From the NCBI GenBank assembly GCA_019787685.1, contig JAHNUO010000015.1:186001-250000 (forward strand): a stretch of DNA of 64,000 nt, written 5' to 3'. Source of the DNA: Chiua virens (lineage: Eukaryota; Basidiomycota; Agaricomycetes; Boletales; Boletaceae). The translations under genes and the position numbers were made by a program. Below the pieces are notes generated by a model. That model did not search any database. It saw nothing but the letters and a program-made list of their open reading frames with translations, and had not been told where the DNA came from. Below, in pieces: positions 1 through 11,600 of this stretch (its first letter is position 1; each line of letters opens with the position of its first letter).

Positions 1-1350
1 ACGGACCGAGCTCAGGCTGTCGTGGTTAACAAATTGAAACCATCAGTGAATCACAGGCCCGGGATGCGGTTCACAAGCACTTGGACACATGGAGAAATGG
101 GATAAGTAAAAGATATCACCGCGGAACGAGATGAAGCCTCCGCTTCAGCAGCAACTTGAAGGCCTCGGATATCTATAGTACTCAGGCTATTGCTTCCAGC
201 CACCACTGGCAGCCAATTTCAAGTTGAAACCATCCGAGTCGTTTGAGAACTTTGGCATGCAGTTCACGAGGGATAATACTTATCTCATCAGGGAGCGGCT
301 AGAGCGTGACGCGGATTCAAGTTGAGGTTCACGCAGCTTGAGCTTGAAACATCTGATGGTTGTCTGTTCATCATCAGAGAAGTAGACTCGGAGCTCATTA
401 CAAGTGCCACACGCCTACTTACCGCTCAGTCGAGGTCGTCAAGCAGTGTCTGGCCAATTGGTGACTGCTGCCAGTGATCTCGATGTAGCCTCTCCCTGAG
501 CCGAACTATGTATCTATAACCGAGAAAATGCATGGACATTTTTTCGATACTGGCTCGTAATCATCACTCGTTTCGGTGCGTAAATCTGTAAAAGCGGCAA
601 CTGCACTCGCTGTCAGGACGAGCTTGAGCTTGAGCAGGCGAGTGCGACGAGCCCGCGTCGCACCTTGCGAACTGCATGCCAAAGTGACGAACCTATCCAA
701 ATTGGCACAATGGCGGTGCTGCAAGTCTAAGTGCAACTTAGCAGCTTCGCATTGGCACGTCACAGTCACAAAGGCCATACATAGGACTTGTACTTCTTCC
801 AGTTTGACTGTTAACGACGAATCGAGCCGTACCCAAGAGTCCACCAACGATGCCAATTATAAATTGTTCTTCCCAATTATTATGTCCCAGCCTGAGTGTA
901 TGAGCAAGCCTACTTTGGAATAAACTTGGACATTTTCAGACAGCCTGAGGCTCGACCAAAAGCTCCGTGGTCGGCCGGTGACCAGGGTAAGCGTGAACTC
1001 ATGCAGAAATATGAGAATGGAGACATGGCATACAGGACGACGCGACAGCTATCAGCAGGGGAGCACGAAGGGCGACAAATTCAATACGACGCGTTGGAGA
1101 TGCAGACTTCGAAATAGGTAGGTCAGATTTGAGTCATTTGACAAAATGGTCGATGGTAATCATTCGAAATGTTCGGGTCTGGTAAGTAGGGTAGGTTATA
1201 TTGAAGGAAGAATCAATACTGACATGCACTTTCCCTGGACACCTTTACAATGTGTGACTTCTGGGATCTGGGCGTCGCTGTATCATAATCCGAGAGTTCA
1301 TCACTTTGGACTGTGCTCTGCTAAAGTGGGTCTCGAGAGGGCGGGAAAGC
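1..1350. other. Left-end stretch with no supported gene
   Basis: I see no conserved protein and no structured RNA here. Open frames on both strands are short and lack family resemblance. A loosely repeated phrase built on 'aagttgaaaccatc' recurs near positions 35, 222 and 340, which suggests decayed duplicated sequence. It may be the 3' side of a gene whose body lies outside the window, but nothing supports a specific call. Confidence 0.4.
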
Positions 1351-1499
1351 GATGATGTCAGCCCCTGCGCTGGCAAGGTTCCATAAATGCTGGCAGATGC
1401 CAGTGGGGCACACCCAAAACACAATGCACTAGTGTCGACGGCGGAATGGGATTCCGGTAAATGAACTTGGAGAGCGGTTGGCAATTACCAGTGGAAGGG

Positions 1500-1800
1500 G
1501 GAGGTTTTGTCTTGATAACGCCGTCAATTTTTGACTTTGTAGATAGGAGATCGTTGGGTTTGGCCTCGGATGCGAGAGCCATTTTGGATTTGTTGGCGTT
1601 TATTGAGACCTGAGCGAGGGCGTCACGCTTGCGCTTTCCATGGGTCGCGGCGTCAACATCGTTCTCGTTTGCCTTTGCCCCAGATGCGGCGGAGGGGGCG
1701 GTTGCACGAGTGAGAGCGATGCTCTGGGTGGTGGCCGTCTGAGGACCCTTGGAGGGTGGTTTTGAGTAGGCGGTGGGACAGGAGGTAATGTTTTCGTTGT
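1500..1800 (-). pseudogene. Possible N-terminal fragment of a B-type-cyclin-like protein
   Basis: One minus-strand frame reads through about 80 codons with a basic, Asn/Lys/Ala-rich composition. It contains KRKRDALAQVSINANKSK, which resembles the 'KRKR-ALGEVTN' patch near the N terminus of fungal B-type cyclins, preceded by a Thr/Ser/Ala-rich leader with NENDVD. No cyclin box follows downstream (lower coordinates), and an intact start exon is not evident. A diverged copy of the upstream leader lies at 2255-2362, so this may be a partial, duplicated or broken gene. What is seen is only the coding-like frame and the short basic motif. The family name is an inference from memory, and an unrelated low-complexity exon is a real alternative. 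Confidence 0.28.
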
Positions 1801-2362
1801 GGGACGAGACCGCAACGCACGTTACATGGGGAGTCTAGTGAACAGTGAGAGATATTCTACAAGGGATATGTATGTTAACCGGGAAAATTTACGCGGCGGC
1901 GGACCGACGCTGCTGAGGCGGCATCCCGCCCATCGAATGTTGTGGATGAGATCCACCGGTTGCGGGCCTTGGCTGATAGAAGGTGGTGGCCCATGATCCA
2001 GGTTGCAGGTGAACCTGAGGTGGTGCGTGCGCGTGAGGTGGGGATATCCTTGTGGAACCTGAGATGGAGGGGGTGCCTATGACCCAGGCGGCAACAGGAC
2101 TGCCACGGAGAGAAACGAGCTAACATAGTTGGATCAGTCACGGTAGCGCTGCTAGCTAAACTTGATCGATTGATCCGCAAATTGAGTAGATGGAAGAAAG
2201 TGCTATAATATGCACACCAGCGACTAGGAGTGAGAACGATGTTCTGCCAGGTGTGAGGGTTGTTTGAGCGAGTAGTGGGATGGGAGGTAACATTCTCGTT
2301 GACGAGAGTGCACCACACATTACACAGCAAGTCTAGTGAACAGCGAGAGATATTCTACAAGG
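1750..2362. repeat. Pair of about 110 bp direct repeats, 500 bp apart
   Basis: The segment 1750-1865 recurs in diverged form at 2255-2362. Both contain a gtctagtgaacag block followed by gagagatattctacaagg, and both carry a related upstream block reading taatgtttt or taacattct before cgttg. The copies bracket about 400 bases with no recognised gene. They look like an old local duplication that includes the leader of the cyclin-like fragment. Confidence 0.7.
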
Positions 2363-2853
2363 AAATTCTGCACGTAGAATCCCTCACTCCTTCATCGTTG
2401 TCTCCACCTTCCAAGGATGGGTTGGGTGCGCCCGGTGCCTTCTCGTCTGGAAGCGCACCCCCGGTCGGTCAGTAGGTTGTCCTGCCCTCCAACCCAGGGA
2501 AGGCCTGTCCTTGCATTCCACACACTCCCTTGCACACAACCAATGTACACTCACTACCCTTTATACGCGAACGGCCCAAAATCGAAGGACTTTTTGCTTT
2601 CAAGTTGAAGGCGACGAGGGCGATGGGGCATGATGATGACAACGATGATGAGACAACCACGCTATCGCGGTTATCGCGTCGTCGGCGTCGTCATGCGGGG
2701 TGAGGGAAGAGGCGGGTGACACCAGAGGGACACGGTAAAGGGAGAAGGAGTAGCGAGGTCACGGAGGCGTTGGACACAACAACTCAGACACCACGATGTG
2801 TGATCGTGTTGGAGAAACAGGGTGGGGGATGGAGGGAGGGGCCCGAAAGAGAT

Positions 2854-2906
2854 GAGAGGGTGATGGGCGATGTGCTGAGAGGGTGATGGGCGATGTGCTG
2901 AGAGGG
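2854..2906. repeat. Tandem 23-bp repeat upstream of TOP2
   Basis: A 23-base unit beginning gagagggtgatgggcgatg occurs twice in perfect tandem (2854-2876 and 2877-2899), and a third copy begins. It lies about 480 bases upstream of the topoisomerase II start, in a purine-rich promoter-side region. Confidence 0.85.
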
Positions 2907-3383
2907 CCGCATCTGACGCGATGATACGAAAACACGATAATGCGGCGCTGCGTGACGTCGCAACGCACCAAGGAGGATGCAGAAAAAGGAGGGAGAGGCA
3001 GGGCGAAGGAGAGGCGAAGTCCGGTCATCGTGCGCTGCAGGAAGGGTGTGGACGTACATTTGGGCGTGACGTCGTCAAGCCCGAATCATCATGTGTCGCA
3101 TGTGGGCTCCATCGTAGTGTGCTGCAGGAGCAGACGATGTGGTCAGCATGATGATGGGGCAGCACTGCAATGAAAATGAAGGTGAAGGTAGTAGGACGAT
3201 ACGACGAGACAACGGTGCAACATCGCGACGTGTCGTCGCACCATCGTCTGGTTGCAACAAAACGATAGGGAACTGGGTAGATGGCCCGAAGGAGAGCGCA
3301 AGTCACGTGGTAAGATAAACGCGTTCAAGCTAAGAACCGCGTTCTGCGACACGCTCACCAACCCAGCTGCGCGACGTTCAACA
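2907..3383 (+). promoter_or_regulatory. Presumed promoter region of the topoisomerase II gene
   Basis: About 480 bases with no convincing gene lie immediately ahead of the TOP2 start codon. No clear TATA box is visible. The region is CG-rich and holds short repeated pieces around gtgcgctgcagga and gtgtgctgcagga. Its role as a promoter is inferred from position only. Confidence 0.4.
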
Positions 3384-6300
3384 ATGAGCTCGTCGGAAGC
3401 CGAGAATTTTGACCTCGACAACGTTTCTGGCACTGAAAGCGAGGACTACTCACCCCCGGCGAAGAAGATCGTGAGTGTCCTTATTTTGCTTCCAGTGACT
3501 TCGTCGCGTGTTTACCCTGCCACTCGTCTACCCTAAACCAAGGCTCCCACCAAGAAACCTGCTCCGAAACCTGCCTGCAAAGGTAGCTAAGCCTGCGCCA
3601 AAATCGAAAGCGGCACCAAAGAAGAAAATTCTCGCGGAAAAGGACGATAATGCTAACGAGAGTGCCTCAGATGTTGACGAGAATGACAGTGACTCCGACA
3701 ACGAGAGAACCCCGTCAGCTGCAGGTCCTGCGAACAGAAAGAAGAAAACGGCATCGGAAACATACACAAAGGTATGCGATACCCGGTCCTTGCAAGGTGC
3801 TTGCTTACCCTCGAACTAGTTAACTCAACTCGAGCACATTCTCAAACGTCCTGATTCGTACATCGGAAGCGTGGAGACCGTTACTCAGTCGATGTGGACG
3901 TATGATTCCGAGAACAAACGCGTGGTACATCGTGAAGTCAAGTATGTTCCGGGCTTCTTCAAGATCGTAGACGAAATTCTCGTCAATGCGGCGGATAACA
4001 AGGTATGTATACTCTTTCACACCACTTACTGCTTGACCCAACCTCTTTCGAGATCAATGATTCTAACATGGACACGCTCAAAGTCAATATCGACGCGGAC
4101 GAAGGGACAATATCCGTTTACAACAATGGTCGCGGTATACCCATCGAGATGCACAGCAAGGAGAAAATCTACATTCCCGAGCTCATCTTTGGTCATCTCT
4201 TGTCGTCTTCCAATTACTGATGACGATGAGAAGAAGCTGACGGGTGGTCGTAATGGTTATGGTGCCAAACTGGCCAACATCTACTCGCACGAGTTCACTA
4301 TCGACACCGCTGACAAGAACACGAGTCAAAAGTACAAGCAGACATGGATGAATAACATGAGCAAATGTGGGACTGCCAAGATTACAAAGAACAGCAGAGG
4401 CGAGGAGTATACTAGAGTTACCTTCAAGCCAGACCTGAAGCGGTTTGGGATGGAGCGTATCGACGAGGACACGTTGTCTCTCCTCAAACGGCGCGTCTAT
4501 GACATGGCCGGTACAGCCAAGGATGTCAAGGTCTTCCTTAACGACGAACGGTTGAAGATCAAGAACTTCAAGCAGTATGTGGAGATGTACCTCGAATCCG
4601 CAGCAACCGAAGCAGCCGCTGCTTCCGGGGGTGCTGCGCAGGTGAAACCGTCTATGATTTACGAGCAAATTGGCCCACGTTGGGAGGTTGCTTTTGCTGT
4701 CTCGGAAGGGACGTTCCAACAGGTTTCGTTCGCGAATTCGATTGCGACGACCAAAGGCGGTACTCATGTCATGTTCATGGCCGACCAAATCGCCAAGAAT
4801 TTAATTGCTGCCATCGAGAAGAAGAACAAGGGCGCCAAAGTCAAACCTGCACAGATCAAGAACCATATGTGGATCTTCGTAAATGCCCTCATCGAGAACC
4901 CCACCTTCGACAGTCAGACGAAAGAGACGTTGACAGTTGACCGCGTCCAAGTTTGGTACGAAGCCAACTCTGTCTGAAGACTTCATGAAGAAAGGTCAGT
5001 ATGCGCTCTTTGGGGTCTCAACTCTGATCTCATATTTTTTGCGTACAGTGTTGAAATCCCCCATCATCGACCAGGTACTGAACTGGGCCAAGTTTAAGGC
5101 AGACCAGCAGATCAAGAAGACCGACGGGACAAAGCGTAACCGGTAAGTAGTACGTCTATGCGCTGTTGTCGTAATAACCCCTGTAATAGTCTCACTGGTA
5201 TGACCAAATTGGCTGACGCCAACAATGCCGGGACAAGGGGTGCAGATCGATGTACTCTTATCCTAACGGAAGGAGACTCAGCCAAGGCTCTCGCAGTTGC
5301 TGGTCTTGGTGTCGTTGGACGTGATTACTTTGGTGTCTTCCCTTTGCGCGGAAAGTTATTAAATGTACGAGAAGCCAAACACGACCAGATAATGAAGAAC
5401 GAAGAGGTCCAGAATATCAAGAAAATCATGGGTCTTCAGCACAACAAAGAGTATACGAATGTTGGCAGTTTGCGATATGGACGGCTGATGATTATGACTG
5501 ATCAGGTTAGGAGTCAATCTTCTTGTGAAACTCTTGGCTGACAATAAAGTTATCGTATACTTAGGATCACGATGGTTCCCACATCAAGGGCCTTTTGATC
5601 AATTTCCTAGATCATTTCTACCCTTCGTTGCTCAAAATTCCTAATTTCCTGGTGGAGTTTGTCACACCCATCGTACGGGTTAGCAAAGGAAAACAAAGAA
5701 TCGATTTCTTCACGATACCCGAGTACGAGCAATGGTTGGAGAAGACGCAAGATGCGCACAAGTGGGACTCCAAGTACTACAAGGTTCGTAGCTGCTATGA
5801 TGCCTCTGTTCGCGTCTACTTCATGGAATGTGTGACAGGGTCTCGGGACAAGCAGTGACGCTGACGCGCGGTACTACTTCAGCAATATGGCGAAACACAT
5901 GATTCCGTTTGCCTCTACCCAAGACGGTGACAAGGAACTCATTGACCTCGCGTTCAGCAAGAAAAAGGCTGATGAACGGAAAGAGTGGCTCCGCCAGTTC
6001 AAGGTAATCGAAACATCTCTAGGTACCAATGTTGCTAACTTGCCTGCAGCCTGGTACATATCTCGATCACAACATAGGAAGAGATTCCGTTCTCGGATTT
6101 TATCAACAGAGAGTTAATCTTGTTCTCGATGGCTGACAACGTCCGATCCATACCTTCGGTAACAGATGGTCTCAAACCAGGTCAACGCAAGGTTATCTGG
6201 GGTTGCTTCAAACGCAAGCTCAAGAAAGAGATCAAAGTCGCTCAGCTCGTCGGTTACATTTCTGAAGTCGCAGCTTATCACCACGGTGAAGCGTCGTTGA

Positions 6301-8612
6301 CCATGACAATTGTCAACCTCGCTCAGGACTACGTTGGCTCGAACAATTTGAACCTCTTGCTACCAAATGGTCAGTACGGAACGCGTGATATGGGTGGTAA
6401 AGACCATGCATCAGGCTAGGTATATCTTCACCGAGCTGGCACCGTTGACGAGGGCGGTATTCAATCCTGACGATGGGCCGCTGTTGACGTACCTCAAGGA
6501 AGATAACGACTGGATTGAGCCGGAGTACTATATGCCTGTCCTTCCTATGGTCCTTATCAACGGCGCGGAAGGTATTGGAACTGGTGAGTGCTCTTGCGCA
6601 CATGTTCTCAACAATGAAGTTGCTGAACACTGGTCTAGGTTGGAGTACTAGTATCCCATGTTACAATCCAGAGGACATCGTCGCCAATCTACGACGGCTT
6701 ATGGTCGGTGAAGATATAGTTCCGATGCTTCCTTGGTGGCGAGGCTTCAAGGGCGCCATCAAGAAGGTCGGTGAACACAAGTACGATGTAACTGGTGTCG
6801 CGCGCAAGATTAATGACACGACCGTTGAAATTACCGAATTACCCATTCACAAATGGACGCAGTCGTACAAGACCGAGCTGGAAGCCATGGTTGGCGAGAA
6901 AGGGGACGGTGTCATCAAGGTATTGTATCGATCGACTCGCATACGCGTGCACGTCATTGAACGAATACAATAAACAGGACTACAAAGAGCACCACGATAA
7001 CGTCAACATCCACTTCGTTATCACGATGGCTGCCAAGGATCTCGAGAAGGCGGAGGAGCAGGGTTTGATCGAGTTCTTCAAGTTGACGAGCAAAATCAAC
7101 ACGGGCAACATGATTTGTTTCAACTTTGAGGGCAAGATCCAGAAGTACTCATCACCTGAGGAGGTTATTGAAGAGTTTTACCCTCGGCGATTGGCGTTCT
7201 ATCAAAAACGAAAGGTGCGTAGGGGACAAGTGGACTGCTTATCGGAACTGACGCGCGGCGTAACACACAGGACCACATGGCCAACGAGCTCCAACTGCAG
7301 TTCGAGAAGCTCTCTAACCAGGCTCGTTTCGTCAAGATGATTATTGAGAAGGAGCTGGTCGTGTCCAACCGCAAGAAAGCAGATATCATGGTTGACTTGC
7401 GAAGACTCAAATTCCGCCCGTTCCCCAAGGTGACCAAGGCCAAAGCCGCAGGCGAGACCGAGGACGTTGTAGACCCCGATGAGGAAGTGGAACAAGATGT
7501 TCCCGGTTCAACCGACTACGACTACCTGTTGGGAATGGCTATCTGGAGTCTGACGAAGGAGAAGGTATGTTTAGTAAAGTCTTTCGTCTGCAGTCATCTG
7601 ACATGGGCGATTACTAGATTGAGAAACTCTTACAACAAGCCGCGGACAAGGAGGCAGAACTTCTCGCGCTGCTCGAGCGTACCCCTGTCTCACTATGGAA
7701 TGACGATCTTGATAGCTTCTTAAAGGAATGGGAGGTAAGTGCGGATCAAATTGTTGTTTTCCTCGCGTGGTAAACGTGTTCGTTGCAGAATTCGTGCCAA
7801 GACTTTGATAATAAATCCATGCTCGATGCGAACGGGAAGAAGATCAAGAAGAAACAGACTACTCTCAAGCACCGAAAGTCGCTGACTGGACGGAATGCCT
7901 TTGGCGGTTCAGACGACGAGGATGACTTCAAGCCTACAAAGGCTGCGGCGAAGAAGAAGGACGGAGCCGAAAGCGAAGCCAATGGTCGCGGGCCCTTCGA
8001 AAAAGGAGAGTGAGGACGAGAAGCCCGCTCCTCCGCCCAAAAAGGCGCCAGCCAAGAAGGCGCCGGTGAAGGTGAAGTCGGAAAGTGATGTTTCAGACGT
8101 GCCGGTGAAGAAGAAGGCTGCTGCGAAGAAATCAGTCAAGGTGGACTCGGACTCTGATATCGAGATGTTTGATTCGCCTGTGGTGCAAGCAAAGGGGAAA
8201 GGGAAGGGGAAAGCGGAGGATGCGCCGAAGCGCAAGTCGTACGTGTGTCATGTTTGGATGAAACAGGATGATCTAACACGGCAATACAAGGCCGGTGGAT
8301 GATGACGAGAGCGACGACGATGCGTACATCCGACCAGCGGCGAAGAAGACAAAGACAACACAAGCGGCTATGACTGATTTCTTTGGCAAGACGGGGCCTT
8401 CGGAAGGGACGAAGGGGACGGCGCGGAAGGCGTCAAGGACCAAAGCAGCGGCTGCGAAGAAGCCCGCGTCGAAAAAGGTGGAGAGCGAGTCTGAGGACGA
8501 GATGGTGGTGAGCGAGGTGGTAGAGAAACGAACTGCCGTGCCGGCGCGTGCAGCGAGGGGGAAGACGAAGAAATACATTGAGATTGAGTCGGATTCTGAC
8601 GAGGACATGTAA
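3384..8612 (+). CDS. TOP2: DNA topoisomerase II
   Basis: This is the eukaryotic type IIA topoisomerase, which passes one DNA duplex through a double-strand break in another in the nucleus. The start at 3384 gives an acidic leader (MSSSEAENFD). In order there follow a GHKL ATPase domain (NNGRGIPIEMHSKEK, LTGGRNGYGAKLANIYS), the transducer, the TOPRIM motifs EGDSAKALAV and DQDHDGSHIKG, the winged-helix region with catalytic tyrosine in ARYIFTEL (codon 6421-6423), and a Lys/Ser/Asp-rich tail ending at TAA 8610-8612. About a dozen short introns are visible, for example 3471-3542, 4003-4052, 5506-5564 and 7735-7788. The conserved reading changes frame by one base without an intron near 3582, 4219, 4937, 6075, 6417 and 7985, each consistent with one extra base. 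Conservation on both sides of every break argues for consensus error over a pseudogene. The family call is secure. Confidence 0.96.
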
Positions 8613-8694
8613 TCGGGTATTGTCAATATTAGCACGTGAGATTACAAGCGAGTGTTGCTTTCTTGTCTCGAGTCGCGTCGGGTTTTGTTTTTTC

Positions 8695-11600
8695 ATGGCT
8701 GCTCAGCCTCTCCGGCCCCAGCACCTTCTCCCCCGTCTGAACATCCCTCCCTCCCTCAACATGCAACAGCCGGGTCAGCCCATTTTCTCTCCTGGACTCC
8801 CGACTTCCATCCAGCAGAGTTACCTCCCACCACCCTTCCAAATCGCGCCCATTCCCCTTCACACTCCCATGCAGCCTTTTTTTTCTCCCCAGCCCCAGAA
8901 TACGCCAGCTCGTCCCACTTACCAGCATCACAAAGGCCACTCAAGCATCGCTCACTTCCCCAGCTTTCCACCACCGACCGTTATTCCCATCACTCCTCTC
9001 GGTCAAGGCTTCCCCGTCGTTCCACCACCTTTCGGGCAGCCGTTCATCCCGAGGAACAGACGTGCACCGAGCATGAGCATTGGAGGGCCACCGAAGGCGC
9101 CTTTGGGCGGACCGGGTCGCAAGCACAGCCCGCTCCCTCCCCCGCCGCCCCCTGCTCTGCCTGCTCCAAAGGGGAAAAAATTGCTCGTCAATTTACCAGT
9201 GGAGACGATACCTCCTACCTCCTGCCAGCCACCGAGTCGGCCTCCATGGGCGCGTACTCCCATGCCGACGACCAGTTGTGAAAATCCGGTGGTGATACCC
9301 CCAGAGATCTCGACTGCAGACCCGCATCCGCCAGATACGTGGCGGCACCATATCCCTGATACCGTTGACGTCTTTCTGCCTGGAAAGGTACGCAACACGT
9401 GTTTATAGTCGCGTCCGTTTCCTTGACCAGTTTCCTGCTAGGTCGCCTGGGACGCCATTCGGCAGCAAGTCATCGAGGAAAAGCTGGTCAAGCTGGGTGT
9501 TGAACGAGGTGCTGGTGGTTCTATCTCTCTCCATGCACCACATGCCCGTGCTGCTTCGGTAAGTTGCCTCGTTGAACTAGCATGGTGACGGACATGCTCA
9601 ATCATCCGTGTAGATATCATCACCAGCGGATCCATCGCTGCTCTATTTCAAATTGAACAAGCTACAGCAGTCTCAGAATGCCTCAGCAGCAAATTCGTTG
9701 ACGAACTCCCCTCAGCAAACGTTTGACCTGTCGCCCTCTCCTGGGTCCCAAGTACCGCCCAGACTTCAAAATAGGCACGGCCACAGTCTTTCACTCGCGC
9801 ACCCGCCGCCAATTTCTTCGTTCTACAATCCGGCCGCAGCATTCAATCCATTTGGTCCAAGTGCCGTTCTGGGTTCAGACAGCATCGAACAGGACGTCGA
9901 ACGTCATATACCTTCTCCCATGAATGGAATCCATGCACCTCAAGGGCGTGTGCCCATGTCGATACCATCCCTTGCCCCTCCTAGTATCAGTCGGGGAAGC
10001 AGCCGGCCGGACTTTAACCGTGGATTTGGCCTTGATATACCAGAAGAGGAAGAGCCCCAAGAAGAGCCACTCGGCGATACGCATGTGGAACAAAGGTCTC
10101 CAAACAACGAAGATGATTCTAGTGGTGCTCCGAGCCCACAGACTACCGAGCCCGATGGAATAACGACCGTCGCGCACAGTACGCATCATTCAAGACACGT
10201 TTCAAGGTTATCCCACGCGTTGTCCTTATATTCTGTTGGTGGCATTCATGACGTGGCCATGCCAGACCAAGTAGATATGGTACCCATCAGAAGTCCCGTG
10301 GGCAATCCGACTATCGATGATTTAGGATCAGGAAGGCTGTTGGTGAATGGACGGGATCCGAAGACGAGGTAACGCGGTTCTACTTTGATGCACGCTTCTG
10401 CACGCACTAACTTGTTGTAGGGAAGCATTGGCGAATGGTCCAATCCTTCGGACGAGGAACGAGCGCGTCAGGAACGAGTGCAGCGTCGCTTGCTTCGCCA
10501 GAGGCGCCAAGAATTGGAGACACCGAGACGTTTACCCAACTTCCCTGCTCCTCCTGATAATCTCTTTGGCGTGCGGGTCCGCCGTGATTTCGATTTGGTT
10601 TCCAATCCAAGTGAAGATGGGATGCATGCGGAGCAGAGAGCCGCGTTCCTTGGTGTGGATCCCGTGGACTTCACCCTCGGATCTTCGTCAACGTCGACTC
10701 CGGGACGTCGACCTCTCCCGCCTCTCCCACACTCAAGAGATCATTCTGCGCAGTTCAGTACGCATGACCCAGCCGCAGCACACTCGCGCTCTGGCTCCGA
10801 CCAAGCAATTGTTGAAGCAGCATATCATATTGCATCCCCCTCCGACTGTCACCCTCAATCCACACGCAAAACCGTTTGTATTCGGGTCCAGCCGAGGATC
10901 ATCGAGTCCATGGGGATCCTTCGATGGCGTTCCACCTCCGCCAGCACTGACACTGGGTCACGCTCGCTTGTCCTCCTTTGGCAAACCGCTTAACGCGGCA
11001 GCACAGGAGTTCAAGCCGACTGGATTTACATTTCGCCCTCCTCCCGGCGTGCCGCAGCTCACTTTCCCTGTCTCACCTACTTCCCGTCCCCTTCCTGTGC
11101 CACCTGCCACCAAGCCTTCGCCACCGCGCTCCCAGCAAGGTAGAGAGAAAAGACGGCGGCGTGGTTCGCATACCAGTGCTTCGGATGATGAAGGTGATGA
11201 CAGCGGTAAAGAAAATATGGCAACGTTCCGATTCCCACCAGTGGAGAAAACGCATCGCAGTATCCGCCACACTGCGCCCAATTCACCGTATGTATTGGGT
11301 TCACAGGATTTGCATACCAGTGGCGGACCCTTGCAGCCTCTTACATTCTCCGGATTTCCAAGTGACTCTATGCGTCGTATCGAAGGGTCGGATGGAATAG
11401 AACTCGAGGAAGAGATGCTTGCTGAGAGTGAACAGCCAAAAGACGAAGAACCTCTTCCGGCAGTCGCCGTCACGAAGCCAAAACGTGCCCCCATTCCACT
11501 GGACTTCAAAAATCCTCCTTCGACCAACACTGTTCCTGCCGGGGTGTTCAAAGCGCTTGTCGGAGACGAAAAAACGCGGCGAACTGTTCGTTCGCGACTC

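Noticed and set aside
506..923. Overlapping opposite-strand frames of about 115 codons
   Set aside because: Both come from the same CG-rich low-complexity stretch, have no family resemblance and no plausible intron pattern.
3143..3433. Minus-strand frames over the TOP2 start
   Set aside because: They overlap the conserved first exon and promoter side of TOP2 and show no similarity to any family.
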